A DNA stretch of 64,000 bases from Terfezia claveryi (Eukaryota; Ascomycota; Pezizomycetes; Pezizales; Pezizaceae), in the NCBI GenBank assembly GCA_015179025.1, contig WHUX01000018.1:1-64000 (forward strand). Direction: 5' to 3'. Shown here one piece after another: positions 20,547-32,951 of the stretch (within the stretch, counting starts at the first letter, position 1; every line of letters begins with the position of its first letter). The translations under genes and the position numbers were made by a program. The notes under the pieces were generated by a model. It was not told the origin of the DNA. It searched no databases and saw only the letters and a program-made list of their open reading frames with translations.

Positions 20547-23500
20547 TTCCCTCTAACTCAAGTATCTAATCGAACTTAGCTTATTCTTCTTTAGTTATTG
20601 GGTATATATCTAGTGCTTCTTCTATTTAGTTACTATAGTTATCAAAAGTATTTTTGTCAAAAGGTCTGTAGGATTATCTTTTCTAGTAATTGTTTGGATT
20701 ATTAGTTTCTTAGATTGAACTTGCTAATATTAGTAGTGGAATTAATATTTGATATACCTACTGTATTTGGTAAATTTTAGGCTCTTACTCAAATAGTAGG
20801 CTTCTTCACTATTCATCTTCAATAGAGGCTATATTCTGACTTTAATTTCCTCCAGAAACTATTATGCTCAAGCTGTATCTTTTGCTCTCTTATAGTCTAC
20901 TATATAGTACTCTACTTCTATTACTAAGAGAGATACTATATCCTGCTATTAGTTATACTATCTAACTAGCTATCTTACAAGACATATTATCATACCTGTT
21001 TGGAACTAGGATGTCTCTTCCCTATATAGTGTATTAGTATATATTATCAGATCTAGGTTGTTAGTTTTATATAAGGTAATTCCTTCTTCCTTAGTTAGGT
21101 ACAAATATCTTAATACCTAGTATACTGTTTTCAAGTATCTTTCTGTCATATCTTTTGTCTGTCTTCCTAGAAGGTTCACATATATAGAAATCATGGGTTA
21201 GATTATTTTAGCCATAAATAAGAAATTCCTGACAACTAATGGGTATTTTATAGATTCTTCTCTTAAATCAGTTGTTTTAGCTTTTTGGTAGACTTTAGGA
21301 TTTAATAGAAGTAAGTACTTTTCTCTATTCTTCTTCCCAAGATATTGCTTTATCATAACTTCTATTAGATAAGTTTAAGTTAGCTTAACTTAGTCTCTTT
21401 GCTAGTATAGCTCTATTCCAAGCATATTTGCTAGCCTTCCTTACTTATCCAACTCTACTCTTACTTCAATTCACTCTTTAGCCTTATTTAGATCCTCTTT
21501 AGTAGGTACAATATTAACAAGGTTATTGATATATATACTAATAATAATCTAGTAGTTATTAAGGCTTCTAGTATAGGTTTCCTTATTACTAATATATTAG
21601 TGCATTCCTAATATTCCTAAAATCTTATAGAGGATTTTAAACTATTTATATCCTACTTGCTTCTACCTATAGAGAGCTTTATTGAGCTTCTAGTACTCAA
21701 CTTTTCCTTCTTTATTAATATTAATAATATAAACATAATATTTAAGGAAGGCTTGTAGGTATATAGCTATAATATTATATTACTAGATTGTCTGTTCTCA
21801 CTCTTTAGCTTAAGCTTTAGCTAATTTAAGGGCTTGTAGAGATTAGTAAGCTTGTTCATTAGTTGGGTAATCTGGGTCAGTTCTAACAATAAATATCTTC
21901 CTCTGTATTAGCTACCACTTAGATTTTTAAGTTCTAACTATACTGTCCTAATTTTTTACTAATTTTCTTAGTTTTTTTATTAAAGGTGGGGCTACTAACT
22001 AGAGTGTTAGCTTAGAAGTCCTTTAGCTTACTAGCTTGAGAGTCCTTTGGCTTGCTGGCTTAAAGGTCTTTAGGCTTACTGGCTTAGAGTTCTTTAGACT
22101 TACTGGCTCAGAAGTTTTATAAGGCTTTTTAGCAATTTTGTCCTCAGATGACTCTAAACTAGTATCACTTGCTTCTACTAAAGTTGGCCTTAAAATAAGC
22201 TTAATTTGTCTAGTATCAGTTCAAACTTAGTAAGTTTCTAAACTTTCTATATATCTAATAATATTAGCTTTATAACTTTTAGAAGAAAGCTTATTTGTAA
22301 TATTATATTAAAAACAGAGTACTCTTTGGCTGAAGGGTCTTAGTTTTATCTACTCATTCTTAGAGTTTTTTCTAAGTATTATTCTAATTAAGAATTTGCT
22401 TTTGAGTATCTTATAGGAAATCCTATTTTTGGTATAGGCTGCCTAGCTTAAAGCTTTGTCCTATAATCTTTTTAGTAAGTTTAATCCAGTTTATATTATT
22501 CTACTCATAGTAAGAATCATTTAGTTTACTTATTTGATAATAGTATTAGTTTTACTATGTTTTGGTACTATTTCTTTAGAGACTATCTCTTATTGTTTTA
22601 GCTCTTTTTATAGCTCCTTATTATGGAATCCTCCTCCCTTGTAAGCCTGAATCTAACTACTTCATATGTTCATAGCTACTTCCAGTTTATTAATTATTTT
22701 AATTAATACTTTCCCAGTCTTACTCTTCTTTTAAAGGGGCTATATAGCTATATACTAACTAAAGTCATCTATAATCACTAGCAGATATTAGTATTGTTTG
22801 CTAAGTATAGAAGATTTAATTAGTCTAATAAGGTCTATGTAGACCTATTCTAGAAGTTGGTTTATCTTAATCTATAGATCTTTAGGCTGCTTGAATATAG
22901 CTAGTTTGGTGGCCTTCTCTTATTTATATGCTTTGTATTAGATCTTCTCTTTCTGATTCTTTAGGTATTTGGGGAGAGTTTTAAAAGTGTTATAGAAAAT
23001 ATGTCTATATCTTTCATATAGGCTAATTATAGCTTCCTTTTTCTTGATTTTTCTTATCTCTACTCCCTTCTAGTTTTCAACTATATTTTTATGCTTAATT
23101 TATATCTTATCAATATCTTGATTTATTTTATAAAGTATTTTTCTTCTAGTTTTTAGCTCTACCTTACCTTTCTTCTCTTGTATAATAAAGTTTTCTAGTA
23201 TTGGAAGACTACTAATAATATTACTATATATAACATTATATAAGTATTACTTATAGTAGATATTATAGCTATTATATCTAAATACTAGAGTCCTTATAGT
23301 ATGGTAAATAGACTTAGTCTGATTATAGGCAGATACCTTAATATTAAGATTATATTAGATATCAATAAGGAAGTTGTATTCATTAGTTATATAGTGGGTA
23401 GCTGCTATATCATACTCATAATACTCTTTATATTCTACTTAGGTCTTTTTAATCTGAATAGCTTTTATAGTAACCTCTTCTTTATCAGATTCTTTATTAT

Positions 23501-23849
23501 TAGAATCCTCCTTTTTAGTCTTCTTAACTTTTTTCTTTTCACACTTTTTAGTACAGTACTCAGATTCTATATAATTTAGCCCTTTTTATTCTTTACTTAT
23601 ATAGTATTTATATCTTTTGGTATTATCTCCTTGATCTTATTCCCTGCTAGCTCCTGTCTTAAGTACTACTAGATTTTATATCAAATCTCTAGTATTGTCT
23701 TCTCTTCTTTTTCCTTTCTACCTACTTAGGATATATGTTTTGAAATAAGTAGTAATATTACTATAAGTAAGTCTACTCTTCATTTGGATATTCTTAATAA
23801 AAGTATTATAGTAGAGTGGAAGAGTAGCTAGAAGAAATATTCCTTTAGC
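20547..23849 (-). pseudogene. Copia-A pol, RIP-like degraded
   Basis: The minus strand still shows Copia landmarks despite many stops. Integrase at about 23.0-22.7 kb: KATKLAIFKQPK, then VYIDLIRLI and YLLVIIDDFS, the second acidic residue of the DDE core. RT at about 21.75-21.5 kb: KLNKALYR*KQVGYK, then IIISIYINNLVNI, where the catalytic YVDD has become YINN by two G-to-A changes. RNase H should lie at 21.0-20.6 kb but is not readable with confidence. The base composition is far lower in GC than in the gag part. Confidence 0.75.
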
Positions 23850-24546
23850 CTAATCATTTTTACTTAAGTCTATTAATATTGTCCTAAATTCTTTAAGATT
23901 ATCTGGAATCATGCCTTTTAGCATAGATCTTATAAACTCCCATTTGTTAATAAACTCACTAATATGTTCTTCAATCGAGCTATTTCTATCATCATAACTA
24001 AGTTGGATAACTTCAATAAGTAGAGCTCTAAGTATGGTAATAGTCTTGCCTTTGAATTTTGCCTTCAACTCTTTATAAGCTTCATTAGCTGTTCTAGCTA
24101 GCCTGATAATATCTATAACTTCTTTCTTGCAATTTTATTTTATTTGTAAGAATCATGAAGTTGTTATCTTTCTTCCAGGCTTTAACATCTGCATCCCTTG
24201 CTTTTCCGGTAGCTGTGGGATCTAGGTCTTGGACATCTCCGGTGATGATTTCCCATATCGTCTCATCCTTGTACTCATAGCTGCTAAGTGTTTGTTCAAT
24301 GGATAATATCCATTGAGCATAGTCTTGTTGTCTGCTAAGCTTAGGCTCAATCTTTGGGATTGATTGTTCTTTTGACATAGTTACTGGAGGAGGTATTGAT
24401 GAGTTTGGGGGTGGAGGAGGTAGAGTTCTTGCTCTTCGTCTTCTTCCTCTTTGGACTTGAATATTAGCCGAGAGATCTGGGTATTCGATTTCTTCATGCT
24501 CTGATTCTGACTCAGATCTTGGGGCTGGTCCGGCTACGCTGCTCAT
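23850..24546 (-). pseudogene. Copia-A gag
   Basis: Begins MSSVAGPAPRSESESEHEE at 24546, with an acidic then Arg-rich N-terminus and a proline run, followed by a Copia gag core: EPKLSRQQDYAQWILSIEQT and DETIWEIITGD. It resumes after a break as MKAKFKGKTITILRALLIEV and then ISEFINKWEFIRSMLKGMIP (the UBN2-like gag fold). Composition changes sharply near 24.1 kb: normal GC upstream of it in the gene's direction, AT-rich beyond it. The N-terminal 150 codons are open. Confidence 0.75.
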
Positions 24547-24633
24547 TTAAATAAGCGCTAGGTGTATTTGGTCGAAGCTTATTAATTTGTCCTCGTACTG
24601 GATTCCTTCGTCAAGTAGAGATACTTCTGCTTA

Positions 24634-24758
24634 TTAGGTATCAAGGTCCGAGTCGGTTAGGAGGTTTCCGAGCTCTTGACGTTTTTCTTCTTCTTTTTGT
24701 TGTTCCTTTATTGCTAATACCTCGTTATATAGCCCACTTTTCCGTAGTTCTTGTTCTA
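24634..24758 (-). pseudogene. Copia-A leader ORF, downstream part
   Basis: Charged, coiled-coil-like reading (LEQELRKSGLYNEVLAIKE, then KEEEKRQELGNLL) ending in two TAA codons at 24634. It is the continuation of the ORF that starts at ATG 32793: removing P2 with one TA gives an 84-codon open frame before gag. Function unknown; possibly a small leader protein or the true N-terminal gag segment. Confidence 0.55.
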
Positions 24759-25857
24759 CCCTTGCAAGCCTACTAGTGAGCAGCCACCGTCTAGTGCATA
24801 TCCCTGCAAACCCCCTTGCAACAGTGTTTCTAGCCACACTCATGATATATCATGAGCATAGTGATTCCGGCTAAATGCATAGCCATGGAAGAGAGTACGC
24901 TCTACAACATGGTTATGCTCATATCCCACCAAGGTCAACCAAAGACTCAATATTCTCCTTTCCAATATGACCTCCCCGAAGAGCCACCCCCACCCCCTCA
25001 ATGCCTGTTATAGGCCGGGTATCCAGCAGGAGAGCCTATGACGACTAGAAGGCCATTTCCTAGTACCTATATTCATGTCAAAACAGCCTCTAGGGCAGCA
25101 GCCTCTAATATGACTAAATGGTATACAGGCAACAACAATGCTCCAAAATGAACATTTTCAGAATTAACTAATTTACTTTATTTATGGTAGTCTGAACTCT
25201 CAACCCCCCCTCTCTCTGCAAATTCCCCTCTACAGCATTCTCAAGCACTACGGGGAGGTCGCCAATAGCTTTAGAAGCTCCAATATTTATATATTCGGAC
25301 TACCAATACCCGCCTTTGGCCTTCATGAATCGCTTCGATCTAGAGGGTTTGCCAGCCTCCTCCAGGGTTGTTTTAACCTGCTCATAGCAACTATATGCTC
25401 ACGATCGACCTAGATTCCAACCTTTCTAACCTAGCTGCCCTAGATTTCCAATATCTACTCCAGCATCAGTCTAGTATCAGTCTAAAGATCTAGCCTAGCA
25501 TCCCATTCAATATCCAACCTAGTATCCAACCTAGTATGCAGTCTAACCTTATACTCAACCTAGCATCCAATCTAGCACTTAACTCGTGAAAAGGCCTCTA
25601 ATTGCACTATAATTTCTACTCCCACATTATTAGTCTCGATCGAGAAATTATATTATGGTCGCTTTGATACTGGCCTTTCTTGAGGCATTTTAAATCCTTA
25701 TAGTAACTGTGCACTTAGCATAGGGTACTAGCAGAGCGGCAGTACTGAGGATGCTCTGGAGGAGGGCTTCAAGTTAGATGGAGGTGGATAGAGGAGAGGC
25801 ATAATAGAGCTCTCAGAAGTAATTATTTGGGGAAATTAGTACCGTAAATTGGGACCT

Positions 25858-26395
25858 TGTAACGAGGGCTCTGGGGGACAAGGCGACCAAGGGGTACGCC
25901 GGGGAAATGGCAAGGGGCAATCGCACATGTAGGAGCGCTACGTGTGTGATCTGGGGAAAGGCTAGGGTAAGACACACGTAGGAAGGCTACGTATGTGACC
26001 AGAAGGAGGCTGAGATGGGGGGCAAGGGCAAGAGGCAAGAGAGGCAGAGGGCAAGGGACACGAGACACACGGAAGCAGTTGCCGCGTATGTCAAGGAAGG
26101 CAGCTGGGCTGCAGAGACAAGGCGAGGAGGTGCACAAGGGAGATACACCAACATAGAGAGAAGCAAGGCCCTGTATTGGATATACAAGACATTGGATGGG
26201 GATCCAACGAGAGAGCTGAGAGAGCAAGCTATATATGTAGGCTTCCTTCCTGGCCAAGGCCACCGGAAGGAATAAGGTTCCCGAGACCCCTTATCTCGGG
26301 AACAGAGATAACAACGATATCAATCAACAATAATGAGAGTCGGACAAAATTTCGTCTGACTCTCAAACCTGGCTAGGCAAGGACGGTTGTGATAC
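25858..26395 (-). repeat. Gypsy-2 3' LTR
   Basis: 538 bp. Its outer end reads TGTATCA-type after one change in TGTCACA. Partner of 31435-31969. Confidence 0.92.
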
Positions 26396-26515
26396 TATCC
26401 CCCTTTAGGCACGGAGCCCCAGCGACGAAAAGCAAGGCGAAAAAGGCAAGGCAAAAACAAACAAACAAACAAAGCGGACGAGTAACCAATAACCCATTCC
26501 AGGATGACAAGAACA

Positions 26516-29500
26516 TCATGGGGCGGGGCGGGGCTTCCAGGGGTAACGCTAGTGGAACAGGGCGACCAAGTCCTGTGCATTTTCCAGATCTTCGGCGGGT
26601 TGCTAGGTCGCCTCCTCGTCCCCTAGCCACTTAACCTTGTACTGCAAATGCCCGTACCTCTTCCGCGAGTCCAGCACTTCCTCTACCTCCCATTCCTCTT
26701 CCCCTTCGATAACCACTAGAGGGGGTAGGGGGTGTTTCTGTCCTGGGAGGGGGTCATCCGCAGCGGGCTCGATCTCGGAGACATGAACAACCGGGTGCCG
26801 TTTGATATCTTTGGGAAACCTCAATCGATAGGCGTGAGTTCCCACAGCTGCCAATACCTCAAAGGGTCCCATGAATTTATGATCTAGCTTGCGGGAGGGG
26901 TGTTCTGTTCGGAAGTGCCGGCTGGAAAGCCACACCTTGTCTCCTGGCTGATATCTGGGGGCTGGCAACCGTGATCCATTGGCATACTCAGCTTGCCGGG
27001 CTTGCGCATATCCTAGCTCAGCTTTCAGGGTACGGTGGAGTTCAGTGATTCCAACCGCGAACTCCTTAGCTGGGGGGTGGGCTTTTTGCAGGGGCGCCAG
27101 GGCATCCACGAACCGGGGGTGCCAACCGTAATTAGCTAGGAAAGGGGAGGTTTTGGAGGATTCCGAGAACTCGTTGTTCGAGGCGAATTCGCAGGTGGCC
27201 AGCAACGAAACCCAGTTATCCTGCTGGTAATTGACAAAGGCCCGCAGATATTGCACCATAATGGCGTTCATCCTCTCCGATTGGCCATCTGTCTAGGAGT
27301 GATATGCCATTGACAGGCGTACTTTGATCCCCAGAAGTTCGCAGAAGGCTTGCCAGAATTCTGAGGTAAACTGAGGGCCACGGTCGGATACGATCGACTC
27401 AGGAAGGCTATGGTATCAGAATACATTGTTGAGGTAGAGATTGGCTAACTCTGGGGCAGAGCAGGTGTCCCGGCAAGGTATAACATGCCTCATTTTTGTC
27501 AACCGATCTACCACCATCAAGATGGCATTGAACCCCGAATCTTCTGGCAACCCTGTCAAGAAGTCCATAGTCAGGTGCAGCCACGGCCGATCAGGGATAT
27601 CCAGAGGTTTCAGGGTCCCATACGGGGCTTGGCGGACAGGCTTAGCACGCTTGCAAACGTGGCAGTTCCGTACGTACCGCCCCACGTCCTTCCGTTGGTC
27701 AATCCATGTGTATTCCCTGGCCAGAAGCTATAACGTTTTGGCCACTCCAGGGTGACCTGCAACCAGGCTGTCATGGTGTTCCTTGATCAATTGAAGGCGC
27801 AGCTCTCCTTCCGGCACATACAGCCATTCGAGGTGGTAGAGGAGGCCTTCTTGGACGGTACACTCGGCTAGGGAGATCTTGGGGTAGTGGCGCTGGCCAG
27901 AATCCACTGCGGTGATAATTTCCTTGGCCAGGGGGTCGTCCTCATATACCTGTCTCACTAGTTGTCGAAGCTCAGCCTCAGCTTCCGCAAGGGTATTGGC
28001 CGCCAGGTCGAGATTTTCAGGTTTCAGTACCACCTGATTCTGGTACTTCAGCCTTTCATCCCCCCCTTTAGGGAGATCTCCTGATCTCCTGGTCAGTGCA
28101 TCCAGCTTACCCCCAGCCTTTCCCGGCCAATACCTTATCTTGAAGTTAAACCGAGAGAGGAATTCCGACCACCTAGCCTGTCGGCGATTTAGCAATTTGG
28201 TGGTTGTGAAGTACTCTAGGTTCTTATAGTCAGAGAGGACCTCGATAACCCCCTTTGCCGATTCCAGGTATGGTCTCCATTCCTCGAATGCTCGTACAAT
28301 GGCCATTAACTCCTTATCATAGATTTCATAATTACACTCCGCCGGGGAGTGCTTTTTAGAGAAATAGGCCACTGGGTGAAGGACTCCATCGACATACTGG
28401 GACAGGATTCCGGCGGAGACATAGTTGGAGGCGTCCGTTTCCACGATGCACTCGCTATCAGGGTTAAAATGGGCTAGGATTGGGGCTGAGTAGAAGGCTT
28501 CCTTGAGGTTCTGGAAGGCGGATTGGGCTTCTGGATTCCAGTGGAAGGCCCTTTTTGTCAGGTGTGAGCCAGCTTCTACCTTCGTCTTCGTCAAGGCCGT
28601 CAGGGGTGCCGCGATTCTTGAGTATCCCAGGATAAATCGGCGGTAGAAGTTGGCAAATCCTAGGAGGCCTGCACATCCTTCAAATTGGCTGGGGTTTCCA
28701 CTCTTGGATTGCAGCAACTTTGGCGGGGTCCATCCTAATACCTTCTGTGGTTATGATCAAGCCCAGGTACTTCACCTCTTGGACGTGGAATTCGCATTTT
28801 TCAGGCTTAAGGTACAGCCCAGCCTGCTCCAGCTTCTCCAAGACTTGCCTGATATAGATTTTGTGCTCTGCCAAAGTATCTGAATAGATCAAGATATCGT
28901 CGAGGTAAGCCGTGCAGAACATGTCCAGGAAGTCTCGTAGGGTATTATTGATAAAGTGCTGGAAAGAGGCCGGGGCGTTGGTTAAGCCGAAAGGCATGAC
29001 ATTGTACTCGAAGTGCCCATACCGGGTGCGGAAGGCCATTTTCCACTCTTCACCTTCAGCTATTCGGACCAGGTTATAGGCTCCCCTCAAATCCAGTTTA
29101 GTGAACTATTTTGCCTTGGAGAGCCTGGCTAATGTTTCCTGGATCAGAGGTAGGGGATACCTGTTTTTGACCGTTATCTCGTTTAGGCCCCGGTAATCGA
29201 CACACAACCAGAGAGAGCCGTCCGATTTCTTCACGAAAAGCACTGGAGCACCCGCTGGTGAAGAGCTATGGTGAATGAAGCTCTTGTTAAGGTTTTCCTT
29301 CAAGTATTTCTTCAGGGCCTCCAGCTCTACCTGGGACATTCCGTAGAGGGGCCCATAGGGGGGGTCTTACCCTCTACCAGTGGAATTGTGTGGTCATATG
29401 GTCGGTGGGGCGCCAGCTTCTCCGCGGCTTTTTCCGAGAACAGATCAATAAACTCGTGGTATTCATCCAGGACCATGGCCTTCCACTCCTCTTAGGTCGC

Positions 29501-30293
29501 ATCTTGTTGATTTCCAGGTTACCTCATGTATGGAAAGGGCATGCGCCTTCAGCTTGTGTCTCCTAGTGAGGTAAGCGAAAGCCCCTGCCCCAATAAAGCT
29601 AATATTCAGGGCTTTGGGGAGGTTGAACAGGGGGAGTAGGGGGAACGGGGGGAACGGGAGGAACGGGAGGAACGGAGGGAACAGGGGGAGCAGAGCAGTG
29701 AGCAGCATTGATGTGCGCGGGCTGGTGTACCACTTGGGTTGGGTGGGTTATCGGGGGTGGTAATGCACATAGCCCCATGACGGTGGTTTTTGGACCTCCA
29801 CAGTTTGTTCTGCAATAATGGCTGTTGAATTACAAGGTGTAAGAGCCGAAGCTGACTGACACATCGTGCATTCTGAGCCAGGGGATCCCAAGGACAATTG
29901 GATATTTTAGTTTGGTCACGAATATTGGGAGGTCCTCTGAATGGTCTCCAATGGTACTGGGCAGACACGCAAGGTGAGTAATAGCCCAGAAGAGATAGGG
30001 CGGCCATCAATGACATTAAGAAGGCGGGGGGTCTTTAGCTTGGAGGTTGGTATGGAGTTTTTACTGACGAAGGTCTGATCAATGAAGGCTATCCCCGAAG
30101 CTCCACAATCTATGAGAGCTGATGTTACCACTGTTTTACCATTGAATTTAACAGTTATTGGTACTACAAAATGCTTGCCAAACAAGCGAGATTCATCAAC
30201 AGACATAGATGTAGGCAAAGAAAACGCAGACAAAGATAAATGACCCATGATAGGTCCCTTGCTAGTGTCAGCAACTAGGCAAGGGACTCCGCT
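26516..30293 (-). pseudogene. Gypsy-2 pol
   Basis: Domains parallel to Gypsy-1: protease with ALIDCGASGIAFID near 30110; RT with [11 protein letters not shown] and [12 protein letters not shown] near 28900; RNase H with VETDASNYVSAG, the second Asp region changed from DY to NY; integrase with GHPGVAKTL, CHVCKRAK and TMDFLTGLPEDS; and a chromodomain (WEVEEVLDSRKRYGHLQYKV). Stops include TAG at 29106-29108, at the same codon as in Gypsy-1; TAG in the integrase near 27292 (Gln in Gypsy-1); and TAG replacing the conserved Trp of the chromodomain near 26602. The -1 frame relation to gag is kept. Confidence 0.92.
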
Positions 30294-30299
30294 TTTCCC
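30255..30299 (-). promoter_or_regulatory. Gag-pol -1 ribosomal frameshift signal, second copy
   Basis: Minus strand: GGGAAAA (30299-30293), 6-nt spacer GCGGAG, then TCCCTTGC pairing with GCAAGGGA plus TAGT/ACTA around a 7-nt loop. The spacer sequence differs from Gypsy-1 while the length, heptamer and stem are unchanged. Confidence 0.8.
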
Positions 30300-31399
30300 G
30301 ACTCCTCTGGGGTCTCGGACACCGCATGTATGGCCAGGGAGCGATTCTTTCGAAGGGGGCAAGCTGCAATGAAGTGGTCGGCCTTCCCACAGGCTATGCA
30401 TAGCCCATTATTCCGGCGGCGTTCCCTCTCTTCTTGGGTCAGGCGAGGCCTGCCTGCCGATAGATCCATAGGCGCTGGTCCACCGGCTACGAGGGAAGGG
30501 TGGGCGGGTTGTTGGTAATAGGGGTCTGTGGCTGAGTGCGAGCAGGTAGAAAGTCGAGCGGGGGGCTGCGTGGGGGAGGCCTTCAGGCTATTTCTAAACC
30601 TGGCCATCTTTTGCTCCAATCGGCTAGCCTGATCAATGAACTCTTCGAGGGTGTGGACATCTGGGAAATTGATGAGTGCCTGCCTTAGCTCCACGCTTAG
30701 GCCTTCCTGGAATTGATCCAATTTTATTTTGTCACTCCAGTCGACTTCAGCAGCCAACCTAGAGAATTCAGCCACATAGGTGGCGAGGTCGGTGTTCTTT
30801 TGTCGAAGGGCTCGAAGGCTCTTGTGGCCATTCCTTCTGGATCCGGATCCCCAAACGCTCGGTCAAGGATAATGAATAAGGCGGAAATGTCCGCTAGATT
30901 GATCCCTGTTCCCAAAACATAGGGCTGGACTTGGTCCAGAGCCTTCCCCTCCAGCAGGCCGTAAACGTAGGCAGTTTGTGCTAGGTGGTTGGAAATTTAG
31001 CAGCATCTCATTGAGCTTAATATTGATCGAGTTTTTCCAGGCCTTGAGGCGGGCCCGTTCACATTAAATTTGGGTGGGGTGGGGAGGTCTTGGGTTTTGG
31101 TGGGCGTGGCAGTCGCTGGTGCCTGTGCGGTTGCGGCAGCAAGGGCACAGTTGAGATTGCGAATGGTTACTCGTCGTCTGCAAGGTCCTCTCGAAGAAGA
31201 AGGATTTCATCTTCGGCTTCTTTCAGCCTTTGTTCGGTGTTTGGAGCTCCACTCCTTGTTTTTCGCCAATCTTATAGTGGCAGTGAAGATATCGATGGCC
31301 ATTCGGCGGTATTCCAACAGCTGGGCAGGGTCTGAGGGTATTGGGGTTTCCCTCCATGCTTGGAACCTGTCGGTGGGTAACGGGGTTGGTTCGGACATG
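30275..31399 (-). pseudogene. Gypsy-2 gag
   Basis: From ATG 31399 (MSEPTPLPTDRFQAWRETPI) with early stops and frame changes between 31210 and 30915, then a capsid segment with ILDRAFGDPDPEGMATRAF and SVELRQALINFPDVHTLEEF. The zinc knuckle is complete (CIACG, then H and C: CX2CX4HX4C) near 30400. It ends at TAG 30277-30275 inside the frameshift stem. It lacks the 248-bp insertion found in Gypsy-1 gag. Confidence 0.85.
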
Positions 31400-31434
31400 A
31401 CAGCATACCAGTTGGTCGAGAAGATCCAACGTAG

Positions 31435-31969
31435 TGTAACGAGGGCTCTGGGGACAAGGCGACCAAGAGGTATGCCGGGAAGTGGCAAGGGGCAATCGCA
31501 CACGTAGGAGCGCTACGTATGTGATCTGGGGAAAGGCTAGGGTAAGACACATGTAGGAACGCTACGTGTGTGACCAGGGGGAGGCTGAGACAGGGGGCAA
31601 GGGCAAGAGGTAAGAGAGGCAGAGGGCAAGGGACACGAGACACGCGGAAGCAGTTGCCGCGTATGTCAAGGGAGGCAGCTGGGCTGCAGAGACAAGGCAA
31701 GGAGGTGCACAAGGGAAATGCACCAATGTGGAGAGAAACAAGGCCCTGTATTGGATATACAAGATGTTGAATGGGGATCCAACGAGAGGGCGGAGAGAGC
31801 AAGCTATATATACAGGCTTCCTTCCTGGCCAAGGCCACCGGAAGGAATAAGGTTCCCGAGACCCCTTATCTTAGGAACAGAGATAACAACGATATCAATC
31901 AACAACAACGAGAGTCGGACGAAATTTCGTTTGACTCTCAAACCCGGCTAGGCAAGGATGGTTGTGACA
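31435..31969 (-). repeat. Gypsy-2 5' LTR
   Basis: 535 bp, ending TGTCACA at the outer edge and TGTAACG (inverse of CGTTACA) at the inner edge; TATATATA box near 31806. Confidence 0.95.
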
Positions 31970-32663
31970 GACCTCTAGTTTTGCCATTTTGCACATTCCA
32001 TCTTCAGCACCAGCAGCAACAGATGCTAGGTAGAGGTCTCCTAGTAGTTATGGGCCTATTCGTGCAATATTCGGCCTATAGAGGGAGTAGAGAGAGAGCG
32101 TAGATATTGGGGGGGGGGGGTCCTTAAAGGGGGGTATTAGAGGTCCCAAAACTATTGAAAACCTATCCGTAGTGATTGAGAATGCTATAGAGGGAAAGGT
32201 TGCAGAGGGGAGGGGGTCGAGAGTTCAGACTACTATAAATAAAGTAAATTAGTTAATTCTGAAAATGTTCATTTTGGAGCATTGTTGTTGCCTGTATACC
32301 GTTTAGTCATATTAGGGGCTGCTGCCCTAGAGGCTATTTTGACATGAATATAGGTACCAGGAAATGGCCTTCTAGTCATCATAGGTTCTCCTGCTGGATA
32401 CTCGGCCTATAACAGGCATTGAGGGGGTGGGGGTAGCTCTTCGAGGAGGTCATATTGGAAAGGGGAATATTGAGTCTTCAGTTGACCTTGGTGGGATATG
32501 AGCATAACCATGTTGTAGAGCGTACCCTTTTCCATGGCTATGCATTTAGCCGGAATCACTATGCTCATGATATATCACGAGTGTGGCTGGAAACGCTGTT
32601 GCAAGGGGGTTTGCAGGGATGTGCACTAGACGGTGGCTGCTCACTAGTAGGCTTGCAAGGGTA

Positions 32664-32793
32664 GGTATTCGGTGTTGGACAGCGATTCTCTTGGGATCGT
32701 GGTGATTTCTGAAGACTTGTTTCCCGAGAGGTTCTTGAAGAGTTGCTTGTTCTGACGGTTTATTTTCTTAGACCAGGATCGGTGTGTAGGCAT
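32664..32793 (-). pseudogene. Copia-A leader ORF, upstream part
   Basis: ATG at 32793 opens a basic N-terminus (MPTHRSWSKKINRQNKQLF) that stays open to the TA at 32663. It rejoins the part at 24758-24634 in frame once P2 is removed. It lies about 140 bases downstream of the primer-binding site. Confidence 0.5.
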
Positions 32794-32932
32794 ATGCGGA
32801 ACTTCGCAGGGTTTCCTTATGTCGCAACGGTAGGGCGGCCGCGGCTTCGGGCTTGTGCTTTTTGAACGGCAGTGTTACTGGGTTGGTACCACAGATATCT
32901 CAACTGTCTTTGTTCTTATTGCTTTTTGCCTT

Positions 32933-32951
32933 GAGCGCCGGGCTCATAACC
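32933..32951 (-). other. Copia-A primer-binding site
   Basis: Right after the 5' LTR the minus strand is complementary to an initiator-tRNA-Met anticodon arm (plus strand GAGCGCCGGGCTCATAACC, with the CAT anticodon loop). Ty5 and copia use such half-tRNA primers, which fits a Copia element. Confidence 0.7.

Larger units (their letters stand above)
25858..31969 (-). mobile_element. Gypsy-2: chromodomain Gypsy retrotransposon, 6,112 bp
   Basis: The same family as Gypsy-1, in minus orientation, with LTRs at 31435-31969 (5') and 25858-26395 (3'). A perfect 5-bp target duplication, GACCT, lies at 25853-25857 and 31970-31974. It is inserted in P2, which is inserted in Copia-A: three nested levels. 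Several stops make it defective. Confidence 0.95.
24759..32661. mobile_element. P2: TA-flanked long-inverted-repeat element holding Gypsy-2
   Basis: The arms 24759-25290 and about 32150-32661 are inverted copies over more than 500 bases, from CCCTTGCAAGCCTACTAG inward. A TA lies just outside each end (24757-24758 and 32662-32663). Without Gypsy-2 the element is about 1.79 kb, most of it arm. Each arm has a partly open frame (MEESTLYNMVMLISHQGQ, then YPAGEPM), but both copies share a TAG and a TGA, so it is probably noncoding. It sits in the Copia-A leader ORF. Its ends do not match those of P1. Confidence 0.65.
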
